A stretch of 64,000 nucleotides of DNA from Blasia pusilla (GCA_050084515.1 CM114273.1:31186001-31250000); one strand, 5' to 3'; shown: positions 25,750 through 39,660, counted from the first letter of the stretch. A program made the numbers and translations. Notes: generated by a model from the sequence alone, not told the origin.

Positions 25750-25990
25750 AACTCCGGCACGGGAAGGATTTAAAATGCATGTGGTCGTGTTGAAAACCCG
25801 TATTTTTTTAATAATATAGATTAGTCGTGTCTAAATAAATGAGTCTATTAAAGATGTTCCTCATTTGCATCGTCACATTGTTAATAAATTTAGGATTCAT
25901 ATATCATCAAAATTGAGTAGGAGATCTTATTGACTACTCCTACTATGTCGATAAGATAGACAGAGTAAGAGATCTTATTGCTTGTTTGAA

Positions 25991-26022
25991 ACAAAATGAA
26001 AGCCCCTTGGCTTTCATTTTGT
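25991..26022. repeat. perfect 14-bp inverted repeat, 4-nt loop
   Basis: Arms ACAAAATGAAAGCC and GGCTTTCATTTTGT around CCTT. Possibly the centre of a foldback element; nearby direct phrases AGATCTTATTG at about 25922 and 25971. Confidence 0.85.
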
Positions 26023-26824
26023 GTGATAAGGAGTGTAGGTGGGACCATCTAAGTTGATAGTCTGCCACCTTTTTGATCTTACATAAGTTATCACACCTAA
26101 GATATTAATGGCTTATTCAAAACTACCCATAATTTTAATTCCACTGCATTTCACAAGCACCCACTAGCATGTTCTATGAGACATATATTTAAAAGTGGAT
26201 AAATATTGGCATGTGTTACTATCTTGGGTGGATACCAAAGGAGAATTTGGAAAAAAATTTGCATGTGTCTCTTAATGTGGGCCCTATGCACCAAAACAAT
26301 CAAAATAGTTGGGTACCAAAAGAGATTTATTTTCTTAAAAAATACCTGAATCAGGAACCCATCTATGTACTTTTTGAATTGGGGATTCAAAAAGTGAGAA
26401 CACTAAAGCCACATCTGCCAAGGGAAAACAAAAAAAAAAAAAAAGGGGAAAAAAAAAAAGGGGACTAGTGCCTACATTCTTTGTAAAGTTAACCTACAAA
26501 ATTTCTAAATTTATAATAGGCAATCTAAAAGTTAATGGAACTATTTTCACGAATTAAAGGGGTTCTTTGAAATTTAGCAATGGGATTCAAGAATTGTACC
26601 ACAAAATTGACTGAAAAAAAAATTCCCGAGATGCCTTAAGTAACTACCCCAACCTATATAATCAGGGAACACACATATAAGTACAATTATCCAATTCTTT
26701 CAAATAAGATCTTTACTTTTAAAATCTGAACCCAAAATTATCAAAATAAAAAAATGTTTCAAGGTACTTTTCTATAGTTGAAAAAAATTAGCCACAAAAC
26801 TTCTCAAGTAATATTAATCAACTG
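26023..26824. other. AT-rich spacer
   Basis: No gene recognised. Contains a poly-A/G run at about 26429-26463. Confidence 0.35.
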
Positions 26825-27160
26825 CATTGCTGCACACGAATGGACAAGTCCATCCCTAGAATGGAGTATGAGGAACATTGACAAACAAGTCTAGACATCT
26901 CCATGGATATGGATTGCAAAAGTTGGAACTCACACTTTAGCTTATGGTAGAAGGGAGGGCAAGGATGGGTGAAATAAAGGGGAAGGTAGTACAGATGGGA
27001 GAGGGAAGAAATATGAAAGTATGGAACACTAAGGAAATTAGGGGGATTGAGAAAGAAGGGGGAGGTGGGGCTTGCATGGATAAGTCTTTCCATGGGACAT
27101 ATGTAAGTACATGGACATTGACATATCCGCAACCATAAACTTTATCCACATGCAAACTTG
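26825..27160. mobile_element. hAT-like MITE, family M copy 2
   Basis: 336 bp. Ends CATTGCTGCACACGAATGG... and ...CACATGCAAACTTG are imperfect inverted repeats, flanked by 8-bp ATCAACTG (26817-26824) and ATCAACCA (27161-27168), 6 of 8 identical. Interior shares AGAAATATGAAAGTATGGAA and GGGGATTG blocks with 17118-17431. Confidence 0.8.
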
Positions 27161-28019
27161 ATCAACCATAAATATCCAAGAAAAATATTAGACCAGATTC
27201 CCATCCTTTGAAAATTTCTTTTAAAATATCTTATAATACATACTTACTATAAATATACAAATATCTATATTTTCCAAATTTAGAACTTTTGTATGTATAA
27301 ATCTTTTCATTTTCAAATTTTTTGTCATATATATAAAAGATTAAGTACCTTGGCTAAAATAATTTGACAATATGCACATTAATGGACCCCACACATAGTG
27401 TCTTCTTAGAAATTAAGTTAAGAGTTTTTCACGATTCATGGGTCTTGCCTATCTTGAAAATTTGAGTTCGATAGATCATTATTTTAAGTAGACGTAGGAG
27501 ATGGATAAAACATATGAGTGGAATAAAATACTAGCTCTATTATAGTCAAAAGGTCCACATTATGCCTATTGATCAAAAGTAATTTACATGTGATATAAAG
27601 ATTGACACTTACTATTCAATTTCTTGTGTAGGATGATTGTAACATTGATAACCTCGTATACATCCAAGCATTTAACTACATCTTAGTGAAATTAGAGGGG
27701 GAAGAATGAAATGAAATTCATATATATTTTTGTAGCCAAGTATAAAATTTCACAAAAATAATTCAATTTCATCCTACAAGATAGTAGAAGTTCCTTCATT
27801 GACTTAACTCTAGCTTGGATGTTAGGTAATTATAAAAGTGCTCAATTCAATCTCTCTATACTCGTGTAGAGTAGTTTTTTACTAGTCTCTCTTGTGTCTC
27901 GTTGGACTTGCTAATGCACAAGACTTGCAAATTAAATGCAAAAAGAAAAGACTCCCAAGATAACAAGTGTGTACCTTTAATTCATAGTAATGACCTACGT
28001 CATTTATATTATTATGGGC
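27161..28019. other. AT-rich spacer
   Basis: No gene recognised. Confidence 0.3.
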
Positions 28020-28220
28020 GAGTGCCTTCTTGATTTGCAAACACCTCTCTGCTTGAAACATGGCAATTGGGCGGCAAGAAAATGTTTCACATGCTATGGG
28101 CAGTAAGAAAAAAATTGAATTTATAGGCAACTTCATTAATCTCATTCCTTCACGTATCATACACTAACTCTTCAAACACTTTCTTTAATCCCCGTGCATC
28201 GCATAAGCGCCTTACTAGTT
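28020..28220. repeat. dispersed repeat Z, third copy
   Basis: Aligns with 9215-9400 (shared GATTTGCAAACAC, CTCTGCTTGA/CTTTGCTTGA, GGCAATTG, TTCACATGCT, TCTTCAAACA, GTGCATCGCAT) and with 9540-9665. Confidence 0.65.
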
Positions 28221-30215
28221 GATTATTCAAATGGACCCTCTCTTCAACTATTATTGAGAACATAAGTTATTTAGCTATAATTTTGGTTCTAATGGTTTAA
28301 TATTTTAGTAATCTTATTAGGGAAATTTCTATAATATTTCTTAATATCCTACTTGGTCTAAGGGGTTTTTTTTTATTTGGTCCAATGGAGAGAAGCCATG
28401 ATCAAATAACCTTCTTCTTCTTCTTTTAACTTTATGCACATCCAAACTTGAATCACAAATTATATCTTCTCAGCACAATACATAGTTACTATAATGCACT
28501 TCGTTCACATCCTCTAATGTGGACTTTGGTTGATTTATTACCTTCTTTATTTTTATATGTTTGAGTAGCTTATATGTAAGGAGCAATGGACAATATTCAA
28601 TGCAAGTTTGGGGGTTTTTATTGTCTCAGACCATTTTTATGCAATCTATTATGATCCACACGAGTCTTACTTATTGGTACTGACTCAAGTCCTCGTAGCT
28701 TCATCTTCATTTAAAATCACTAATATTTTACATTATAAGGCTCGTAATTTTTTTAAATTTAAGTATGTAATTTCGTTCACTTAGGGGTGGGATGAAATTA
28801 CGATGAAATTTTTATTATTTCATTTGAAAATTTTTTCTATCCTAAGAATCATCTATATTAAGATATTTTTTTTAATTATTTCTCATACATAGACTCTTTG
28901 TTTTCCATGAATTTCTTAGTTCAATATCTTTCAAGGTGATTTGAATAACCCATGCATAGAGTTCATACACCAATCTATTGAGATTTCCATGAGAATGTAG
29001 TTGGTGGGAAAAAGGATCATATTCACATTTGTATTAAATTCTTAGGGATGAATAGAAAAATTAAAAACTTTTGTTGATATCAATGATCCTTTATTTTCCC
29101 TCAACAATGCAGTTATTAACAAAAATTAAAAATTTTGTAATATACATAGACTCATAGAGTCAATAGTAATGATGGCTGATATTCATGATGCGCATAAAAT
29201 ATTTTCCTCGTTACCCCACGACGATGTGTCAAACAAAGAGGCTTTAGGAAATTAAGAAGTTAACATTTGTTGATGGTATAGATAGATGGAGAAGTATCTT
29301 GTTGCTTTCAAGTTTTGGATCTTGTTTGGCACAAAACTTGAAGCATTAAGATACTAATCCAAATTCATTAATGTCAATTCTCTATATATGCATTAAGGCA
29401 TTAATAGAGACCATAGTTACGTGACTTCATTTTATGCTTCATTGTGAAAAAAAAATTTTAATACAAGCTACATGGTGAGATACCTATGATAGTAAAATAT
29501 TATGCATATCTTGAACATAATCTAGAATGTTCTCACCTTTGACACCTTCAATGAATATTTCCAATTTTCATTTTATATTGGGATTATCATTTAATATGTT
29601 AAAGAAGCGCGGAATTATCCTACTTAATTGATCATGACATCTACCTTCATCACCTAAAGGTAGTGCATGAACATCCCAATCCTAATGAAGCTTAAAACTC
29701 AATATTTCTCTAATTTCTATGTCCTACAAATGAACACACACTACTACATTAAATAAGTTCTTTATGAAGGTAGAAAACCACTATTTTGAGAGTCCCTTGT
29801 GAGTCCTTTGCAAGTCCAACACCGCTACTTTACGAGTGCATAAAATGACTACTTTGACTCACTATTTGTTACTTTTTTGTAAGTCTTTTGCAAGTCAAAT
29901 ATTGAAACTTAATTTTCATTGCTCAAACTTGTAACAATCTATAATTGATGACTTACAAAGTTGTGAGTCATTTAGGACCACCTTTGCAAGCCTTTTGCGG
30001 ATGAATTGTGATTAAATTACGAGTGTAAGACAATAAAACTTTTGAGCCGCATTGCAATTAAATCATGTGAGTCCAATTACTAGGACTTTAAGTGCAAGCT
30101 TGAGAGTGCAAGTCTCGCAAGAGTGTGGGTCTAGTGTTATAATATTGCAAATATATTAAGGCTATTGCGACTTGCAAAGTAACCAAAAAAAGCCTAAAGG
30201 GGATGATAATTATAT
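28221..30215. other. AT-rich intergenic with scattered TTTGCAAGTC-like words
   Basis: No gene recognised. Between 29800 and 30180 the words TTTGCAAGTC, TTGCAAGCC and GACTTGCAAAG recur in irregular spacing, as in a very old tandem or foldback repeat. Confidence 0.35.
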
Positions 30216-30502
30216 ATGCATATGTCTAGGATTTTTGTCATCTGTGTGTTAAGAAATATCACCCACATACATGGATTGAAAAATATGGGTCTCACACTTA
30301 TAATTCATGGTGGAAGGCAAGGAAAGGGCGGGTGGGGAAATAAGGGGGGAGGGAGTAGAGGTGAGAGGAGGAAGAAAGTGCAAATCATGAATGCAAATGG
30401 GGGGTATAAGAAAGAAAGGGGAGATGGGGCCTACATGGACAAGTCCTTCTGTAGGATGGATGTAAGTCCATGGACATGGACTTTGTCCATATGCAACCTT
30501 TG
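30216..30502. mobile_element. hAT-like MITE, family M copy 3
   Basis: Shares with 17118-17431 the blocks CTCACACTTATAATTCATGGTGGAAGGCA, GGGAGGGAG, GAGGAAGAAA and the 3' terminus CATATGCAACCTT. The 3' end is followed by TGTGGTCTA; the 5' end and target duplication could not be fixed. Confidence 0.65.
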
Positions 30503-32917
30503 TGGTCTATGTCTCACATTTTGTCTTCAACAAAATATGCCGCATCCACTTGAAGGAGGGAAAAGATCTTGTAAAAATGTCCATATTTCTACACTTGAAA
30601 CTACAAGAGAAAGAAATCCTAATGCTTAAGCCACATGTGAAAACTCACCAAATTTCCCCAAAACCATGCTTCTTCAAAGGTGATGTTGTATTGAAGGCCC
30701 ACCATAATTGGCATGTTGAGAGGGATGAGATATTGCTAACGTCCTGTCTTGAATAAAATGCTCATTTTTAGATTCTTCCAATCCCTTGACATAAAGCGCT
30801 AAATCCATGAGGAGGTTTAGTGATGATTTGTTGCAACTTCCGTTGGAGGGAACTAAAACCCATGGAGGAAAGACTAATATGAGATACCAAAAGTTGATTT
30901 TTTTTAGATTAAGATTATGATAAGTGAGTAAACATGGACATGATAAATGAGAATGATAAAGATTAAATATAGAGAGTGTAATAGGCTTATTAGTATCATG
31001 AGGAAAATGGTGAGATATGTGATGACAAGAAAAAACGAGAGGATAAGCATATATAGTCATATCATCCAAGATAAGAGGGAAAATAAACAAGAGTAATAAA
31101 GTGAAGAGATATTGATGATATCCAAAAAATAATAGTGGGTCCCATCAAGACCAAATTTAGATATATAGAATTATGATTAAAAAAAAAGGAAATTTATGAT
31201 TGAAAATAACTTCAAGGAGGATAAGAAGCATTTGAGCTTGATAAAAAACAAGAACCAATTGATATAGTATAGAAAGGGACCGGACTTAATTTAATTGAGA
31301 CTTAGTAAAGAAATAAACTAAGTGAACTCAAATAATATGATCCCTCCATCACCCTAAAAGAAATTTCTCTGTAGATGATCTCGTAGTTCTTGGTCTGTGA
31401 AGATGCACAACCCCGTTTTCACGATTTAGGTTGTTCCCATTTTGCTTGCCGATACTACGAGAATGGCTTTTGCTTTCTTTTCCTATGACCACTAAGATGT
31501 TTCAGTTTGCCAGGTTGTCTCTTGTCTGCCTATGTATTCATCATCAGTTTAAAACAAGATTAAGTCCTCCACAAAAAGTTAAAAATCAGAATCATAAGCT
31601 TCTGAAACTTGGTTTGATCAAGCTGCAAAGTTGAGCTCATCTCGACATCATATGTCAAGCAAATTTTAGTTAATCAAAGCCAAACACTACTTGGCTGCCC
31701 AAAGAAATTAATACTACTTATATTTGTACAACTGCAGGCCCTATTATTTTTAACTAGCAAATTGAAGAAGCTTGATAAATTAATACTTTTGTATCTTACT
31801 CGAATTGATTTGGTGTTAATGAAGCAAAATGACGGGAAAACTTGGTTGTTTTTTTATATTACCAAAACGTAAATTACTTTGAAAACCCCAAGCAGTTTCC
31901 TTCCTTTTGCCAAAATTAGCTTGGACTTGAGAGGATGAATGTAGAAAGCACTTAAGGAGTTCATATACATGAGCGAAGGTGATTTAGCGAGGTAAAATGT
32001 TGAAAAAAAGAAAGAAAGAAGTGTGAGTGGAATAGACATAAAATATGTCCATATACAAAAAATAGGTTTTAATGGAGAAGGAAGCAATACTAACAAACCC
32101 ACAAAGTATAAGAAAAACCAATTCACCCAGAAAATTGTAACAAGATCAAGCATGCCTAAAAAAATAAATGAAGGAAACTACAAATACTTAAAAGATTATG
32201 TGAGGAGAAAGTGAGACTCATGCAACAATGTTTGACATGAAGGGATCCATGGTAATGTTGGGCCTAGCTTTAAAAATCAGTTTGAGAAAAGCAAGAGGAA
32301 CACCATTCCTCCTCCTCCTTCTCCTCCTCCTACTCCTACTACTTCCAAATTCGTTATACTAATTTGTGTGACTAATATTTTAAAAAAACTAAATGGAAGA
32401 TGTCATAAACACTGTCTTAAGATAGGAATTCTATTGGTAAGATTCTTCTTGTGCTTGTGTATAATTTAAATTATACCATAAATAAATGTAATATTATTCC
32501 TTATATTGCTTATTCAATAAAAGGAACTTTATATGAATTTCATCATTTTTTCTTTTAATTTTGAAATTAATTCATAATATAATGTTTGGTTAGGATTTCT
32601 TAAAACTTGAAAAAAAATCGCTCGAAAATTCTCCTTTTGTATCACATGGGTTATTAGGCAAGAATATATATAACTATTGACTATAGAAGTTAAGGTATAT
32701 AGATTTGTGAAACTTTCCATGAATGCCACATGCATGTCTTTCTCTTTCTACATTCCAATATTAATTAAAGTAAAATTTTTGGAATCCCATACCACACCCT
32801 CCTTGGCTCGCATCCTCGCCTCAAATTTGGCCTCTATATGGGGCCCGCATGGGCAAGATACATGTTGGGTAGGCCCATGCCCCTCCCCTGCGGATGGGGG
32901 TTCCTAGTAGGATGTTG
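30503..32917. other. intergenic, no gene recognised
   Basis: AT-rich, with a CTC/CTCCTC microsatellite near 32310-32340. Open frames of 60-140 codons lack domains. Confidence 0.3.
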
Positions 32918-33310
32918 TGCGCATACATATCGCTACACAACATATATCGTTGTCATTGAACACACACACAAATACACACGATCCCATGTTAACTCATTGT
33001 ATCCATACACAGAGGCAAGAAGTACCAAAATATCTCCGATAAAGTAAGATCAAATCTCTCTCTACACCATAGCTCTCAAAGGTGTGCACTCTCTCTCATG
33101 TCAAACTAAACCCACTCTCCTAATGAGAGGCTTGGATTACATTCACAAGGCAAGGGACCATATTTACGCCGCCTCATGCCAAGAGGTTCAACAAAGAGAG
33201 AATGAGCTCTCAAGGTCTCTGACCTTGAGGTATACCCCTCCCCTCTCCCAAGCTTTCTCCATGGTAATCTATTCTCCCAAGTCACCTCCTTGGCTCTTGA
33301 CCTGATGTAG
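32918..33310. repeat. LTR-like remnant related to family X
   Basis: Starts GTGCGCATACATATCGCTACACAAC, matching 11893-11917 in X3, followed by the ACACACGATCCCATG(T/C)TAACTCAT block also seen inverted at 50225-50270. No coding sequence. Confidence 0.45.
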
Positions 33311-33541
33311 GAGGTCAAGGGCCACTTACCTAAAATATAAATTCGATCATATACTCAAAATAATACGTAACTAAAATATTAAGTTCCTCAATATGGCTCC
33401 AAATGAGCTGAAACGAAGGGGAAACCTGCTCTCTCACGTTTCCCGGGGCCTCAGCAGGTCATCCTCGACCTCTTGGGCCTGTCCTCCATACTCGTGAAGA
33501 CGCTGTGCTAGATCCCACCGATCTATCCTAACAGTTGTGAC

Positions 33542-33657
33542 AAGGGATGCAAGCCATGTTACGAGAAACGATGCGGGATGGTATGTCCACGATCATTTAT
33601 GCACTTGTATGGACAAGTGTGTCCCAAGGACGCAAAAGTCTGTTTGTATGCAACCTT
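33542..33657. mobile_element. short family M/hAT-like MITE derivative
   Basis: Terminal CAAGGGATGCA and TGTATGCAACCTTG are imperfect inverted repeats; the ATGGACAAGTGTGTCC phrase is typical of the family. Flanks AGTTGTGA and ATCTTTGA share 5 of 8 bases. Deletion derivative. Confidence 0.45.
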
Positions 33658-33699
33658 GATCTTTGATATAGATCCTACAGAAGAGTCACTTTTGAAGCA

Positions 33700-34000
33700 C
33701 ATGGTTGCATAAGGGGCATTGTTACAAGGAGGAGCGGAGAAAGTGAATAAGACTCAACTCTATAGTCATTTTCACGAGTGACATTACTTTGTCCTATTAA
33801 CCTATTGAGATATATGGAATTATGGGTGAGAGGTTTGATGCTTTCCTCAATATGTGTACCCATCGTCTCCACTAGAAATGGGTTGTCATTTACTTCTATG
33901 CTATTACAGTGTAGATTATGGCTCTCCACTTCTCTAAGATATGCTCAATCTATGGGAGACACCTTTACTAAACCTCCTCTTGTTGATATTAATGTTTCGT
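33700..34000 (+). mobile_element. 3' fragment of RLE-type LINE (copy 1)
   Basis: Aligns with 37130-37330 of the longer copy: GTTACAAGGAGGAGCGGAG..., the GERFDAFL-like block and the ...RNG stretch are recognisable in shifted frames. Truncated at the 5' side; dead. Confidence 0.6.
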
Positions 34001-34487
34001 ACGTCATCGTTGGATATCAATTTTGCGATTTGTGAAGTTAAACATTACGGGTTCCTTTTTTAATTCCTTGCTCCATCTTGTGAGTGTGGGTTAGGTGAAC
34101 TAGGAGGGGCATCCAAACCCCCCTTGGTCAGTCCCTGCTCATGTGCACATTTAGTGTCCTTTAGTGACCAATGCGGCGCAACAGGAGAATTTGGGCTACG
34201 GGCAGGGACGGCTATACGGGAGAGGAGGAAGATGGGTTGTATTGTATACCAAAACAAAGAGCTTGGCTTGCTTTATGTTTTGATCTATGCAATGATTCCT
34301 ATAGTAAAGTATTTTTTATTGTTATTCTATTTTCTAAATTTATGTTCCTATTAGGGTTCCTCATTTAGATATTAGGGTCTCTTTTTTGTCATGTGGTAAG
34401 TATTCCCAAGATAATTTATTTTTTTCATCCACACCATCTCTTCTTCTCTACGTTATTCTTCATTTATCATGACTTTGATAGATTTGT
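34001..34487. other. spacer between LINE copies
   Basis: No gene recognised. Confidence 0.3.
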
Positions 34488-36915
34488 ATGGATATTCCTA
34501 CAGTTAACCATGGATGCTATGCATTGTTCCCTGCATCATCGCCCCCTTCTAAGGCATGGGAGTGGTTGAGGTCCCACATTGGCAGCATCATAGGTCTTTT
34601 TGAGATCCATTTTCCTTGCTCTAGGTTTTTCCATAGGATCCCCTATGCCATTCACGATAACCTCTACTATGCTTTCCTCCTTCCCCTATATAGAATCATA
34701 CTTGATCCTATGGATGACCTCTCTTGGTATCTACTACTTCTCCTTCCACGATGGTGTCTTTGTTATACCCGGGGAGGGAAGTCCGGCAATAGAGAGTTTA
34801 TGGCCTGATTGAGGCATTTTTTAGGAGGTGATTGGGAGTCTCTACAAAGCGAGCTTGTGGCATATGCCAAAGGTAGTACTTCACTTGCTTTTTGGATGGA
34901 TGATCTTGTACCAGCCAAGTTGTGACAATGTAGGACACTTGGGCGAGCTGGTGAGTAGTCGTGAGTTGCTCATTATCTCTGCCCAATGGACATGGCTCCT
35001 CCTGCATCTGCTACCATTGATACACTACGAAGATTACATCCTCGTCCAACGGTTGACATTCTAGGTTTAGCACGTGACTTCTATCTTGACACGACTATCA
35101 GCCTAGACCTGTCTCTCTTTGCACGAGCACTCGTACGTTCCCCTAGGATTTTGGTCAGAGGGTTGTCAGGTATGACATACAAACATCTTTGTGATTGATT
35201 TCTTCTCGAGGATCCTACTAGTGGTTTTTCTAAGTTTCTTTAAGTTGCCTCTCATCTAGCTCAAGGGAGAGTGCCAAAAAGAATGGCCCAAGTATTGGGG
35301 GTGGGGCAACTTTTGGCGTTGTCGAAAGAGAGAGGAGGAATTCTTCCAATTGCCATAGGTGGGGTGTTCTTGCGATTGGTGAGTCGCACTATCGCTTTGC
35401 AATTCAGTGAGGCTTTCATGTCGCACTTGAGTCTGCATCAGTTTGGAGTTACCATGCCACTTGGCTGTGAGACTATAGCCAAAGGTTTGAGGGCTTGCTT
35501 TGATGTATATCTTGAGTGGGTGGTTCTCCAATTTGACATGGAGAACGCCTTCAACTCGGTGTCTTGGGAAACTATCTTCATAGAGTTGAGGGGGACAAGT
35601 GGCCCCATTGTGAATCTCATTCCCTTCGTGCATGCTTTCTATGGGGCCCCTTCAAACCTCTATTTCCATCAAGGTCGATTGGAGGAGGAGGTCACGGTTT
35701 TGGAGTCTACCATCGGGACTCGTCAGGATGATCCCTTGGGTGGCGCATTATTTTCTTTGGCTCATTATGGAGCGATAATTTCTATGGTGGAGGCTTTCTC
35801 GGGTTGCATTTTCCCTTTCTTGGCAGATGATACTAATATTGTTGGCCATGGAGATCCGGTCGTCCTTGCATTTCAACACTTTTCTGCATCGTTGGCATGT
35901 GTCAATCTCGTGGTGAAGGTGGGAAAGTACAAGGCTTGGTGTCCATTAGGCCTACTTAATGATTTTTTTTTACTTAACAGTTTTTTACATTTGTTGGAGG
36001 GCCTCGGGTCTTGGGAGTCCCACTTAGAACCAAGAGTTTGTATTGAGTTTCATGGCGTCAGCTCTTGCCAAGGATCTCCTCCACGTCGATGATCTCACGA
36101 GGGTTGGTGACCCTCAAGTTGCCTATGACATTTTTTCTTCCTGTTTTGCTTGTAGACATGACTATCTTTGTAAACTATTTTGATGTCTAGTCACCTTTCT
36201 ACCCTCTATAGATCGTTTGATAGGAAGATCATATAGGTTTTTGGGGATCTATTAGGACACGACTCCTTAAAGTGTCCCATGGGGGAGTTAGCTTGTAGAA
36301 AGGCTTCTTGGCTGATTGCCTTTGGTAGAGTAGATCTTCTTTCCGCTAAGTTAGTGGTGCCCTCAAATTTTTTAGTGAGTCGGGTCACTGTAGCATCCCT
36401 TCTTTGCTCCCGACTTATAGTTAGGGATAGGCCGCTCCTTCTACAATACGTCTCCTAGATTGAGGATGGCCTTTTCTCACTTCACTTTTCACTCACAACT
36501 TGTAGAGATTCCCTTTTAGTTGAGGCTAGATCCGTTCTCCCCCTTTTCTATGCCTTTGTTGCCTCCGGTCAGTTTGGGCTCCAATCTTCTTTGATGAAAG
36601 CCCACTATGAGGCGCTATGTCTGATGGGAATATCCCCATGGACGTCTGGGCATATATTTGCTCTTGCTCTAGAAAGGGGGCCTCGCCCCCTCATCCCGAT
36701 TTTTCATATCGCACCACTTACATACACCACAATAATGCAATTTCGATTGGGCCTCCTCCAACCATCAGTGGTTGGTTTGACGTTTTGTGAGTGTTGCCGG
36801 AGTCTGGATCCAATGGGTGTGCATTTGGCCCGCTCTCCAGTTGGGGGTGAGAAGATAGCCACTCATGATGCGGTGCCGGATATAATGTTCAGTATTGCTG
36901 ATGACAATGGCTTTC

Positions 36916-37031
<116 letters not shown>

Positions 37032-37347
37032 GCGAGACTTCCTTATTCGTGATGATCGTGAGAGATTTGAGGTGGTAGTAGTAGATATTGTAGTGACGGA
37101 TTCTATGCAGGAGGCTGTGTAAGCCCAAGTGGTGGCACAAGTGAGATTGCTACAAGGAGCGGCGGCGGCAAAGAAGACCCATATTTATAGTCGATTCCAC
37201 GCCGGATATCGATTTGTTCCCTCAGCAATGTACGGGGCTATGGGGGAGAGGTTTGATTCTTTCCTTACGGACTGTGCTCATCATCTCCAGTGGAGAAATG
37301 GGTTTTCCTTAGCTAGTGCAAGTTTTCATTGTAGGAAATGGGTCTCA

Positions 37348-38602
37348 TGTGATACCCACAAATTTGTAATTTTGAGATTTATACCTTTTGATTCAAGGAA
37401 TGAAGACTCTATGAAGTAAAGGTTGTATATACAAGACTGTTTTAGATATTATGTTTGTGTATTGGGAGAATGAGTAATATTGAAGTGGATCACGAAGCTC
37501 CTAGGACAAGACAGAGAGGTGGAAGATCAAGGATTTGCCTTAGAGGAGAGGGAAATGCGATAGCGAAGTCTAAAGACTAAGAGCGAAGCTTGGAAAAGAC
37601 AATGAAGCCTTATTAAGAACTTGTTTATGAAGTGCTTCGCTCTTGAACGAAGCATGATGAAGAAGAAGAGAAAGAAGTACTTCACTCTTCAGCGAAGAAT
37701 GAAGCACCTCGAACAAGCGTGAAGAATTCAACACTTCATCTTCAGACCAAGAGGAAGAGCTTCGTCCTCAAGGGAAGAAGAAGAAGTACAGACTTTGCAA
37801 CGAAATGAAGCTAACACTCGAAGTGCTTTCACAGTTAGACTAGGAAGAGGCGTGACTTTTTGCACCAGATAGGAAGTTAGGACAATTACGCCCAGCGGAT
37901 TCATAGCGATCATAGGAAAAGATAAGAGAACCGTAGATCAAGGTAGTTACAAACTCTCAATAGATACTAGATTCCTAAGAGACGTTTCAGATCTTTAGAC
38001 CTACTATTTTCTTGGAAGATATTTAAGAATCATGAAAGTAGCTATCCTCATCCTTCTTTCACGAAGTCCTTATGCTGTAGAAATGGTCCGAGCAAGGGAG
38101 TAGTACCCTCTCAAGCTTGTATACACTTTGAAGCTTTGTCATTCTTGATGGAGTAGTAAAACATTCATTTCTTCATTCTAATGTGCGATGCATATGTGTG
38201 AGAATTCTTATTGGGTCTGCAGAGTGAAGAGTGAATCAGGAGAACACTTTCATCATTAGAATAATCAACATCAAGTTGTAAGAAATCTGTTTGAGAGAGA
38301 GTAGCCTACCTAGACGGATTGAGTTCCGAAAGTAGGAGAAACTAGCTTTTTTTTAAGGTCTCTATGAAGTTCTTTGGTGTTGAGTGAAGATCTACCTGAA
38401 CTTGAATTCAGTTCCACTGGAGAGAATCGAGGAAAGAAATATTAGTACTAATCGAGAGAAGAATACAATGATAAGTGATTGAATCCGAATTGTACACACT
38501 TAATTACAACTATTGCAAGATAAATGCCATCTTGAACTCTCTTTTCACATAATCATTAAATTATTGTAAAAAGACCAATTTTTATACTTCTTGTACATTA
38601 CA
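37348..38602. mobile_element. 1255-bp solo LTR inserted in the LINE
   Basis: Begins TGTGATACCC and ends ACATTACA (TG...CA with TGTRA/TTACA terminal inversion). Flanks TCTCA (37343-37347) and TCTCC (38603-38607) match 4 of 5. Removing it and one flank rejoins the LINE frame as WVS-IALQRA. Interior rich in GAAGC/GCTTC words (37540-37830). No pol sequence nearby. Confidence 0.82.
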
Positions 38603-38720
38603 TCTCCATAGCTTTGCAGCGTGCTGAGGCTAATAGGCTTTTGAGGCGGGCTCAGATTGTGGGAGACGTCAGTGCTATAAGCCCTGTTAATAGTAGTCAT
38701 AGTTCTCTATGAGTTGTTGA

Positions 38721-39660
38721 TATTGTGTCTACTGTTGGTGAGTTAAGTTGATAGGGAAATGCCCCCTTCTTCCTTTTGAAGGCCTGTTATGACCTTTGGA
38801 TACCTAACTCTTTAAATCAACTTCTTTTATTCCTTGGGGGCTTTCCATCATACATATTTATTGATGTTCATTCTTACCTCTATGTACCGTGTCTTTGTTT
38901 TCCCTTGATCTTCCTTTGCTCGGGAAAAAAAATCATTTCACCTAAAATTTATTGTCCACCACAAACCTAACCATTAGGGACCCACATGGATCCAAAGTTG
39001 ATCTGATCACGGCTTCCCAAAAAGCAGTTAGTTGGGTCTTAATCTGGTGCAACTATATGTTTCATTTCACCACCCGATGACCAATCCCTGCGCCAAACGA
39101 CAAGGGACCAATAATGGGCTCAAAATAACGAAATTCATACTCTCACATGACAATGAGAATTGATTGAAGAACACCTTTTCAGAAACGTGTCAGCTGGGTA
39201 GTGATTTAGTGCACCCCATACGTTCCAGTTCCCCAGCCCGATAAGCAATAGCTCTGTCAAACGACGAGCAACCATTGAACTGAAAATAACAAAAATTTCA
39301 TGCCTTCTGAACCATAAAAATCGAAAGCTTGGTTGCATTATGCTTTTTTCAAAAGGGGGTTGGTTGAGTCGAAATTTACTGCAACCAGACGTTTAATTTG
39401 GTCTTTCTTTTAAATAGAAGAGAGGGGAAAAAGGGCGGTGGTTGGTGGATTACATTATTACTCAGACCCAGTGACACTTGCACGGGCCGTAAAGAACCCC
39501 TTAATGGGCAGGGGTTAAAATAAAATAAAGGTAGTGGAGTCTAATGGCATTTCGCTCCGTCCCGATGTAGAGATGGTGGATCTTCTGGTTCGGTGAACGA
39601 GATAGAATTATTATGTTGGTAATTTCCTATTTTGGATTTAAATCCGCTCTGAAATACCCC
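38721..39660. other. intergenic, no gene recognised
   Basis: Mixed composition; two similar passages at about 39000-39110 and 39185-39310 (CAGTTAGTTGGGTC / CAGCTGGGTAGTG, ...CAAACGACAAGGGACCA / CAAACGACGAGCAACCA) suggest an old direct duplication. Confidence 0.4.

Noticed and set aside
31380-31634. VDDLVVLG-like string suggestive of a reverse transcriptase catalytic box
   Set aside because: No other RT motif upstream or downstream in any frame.
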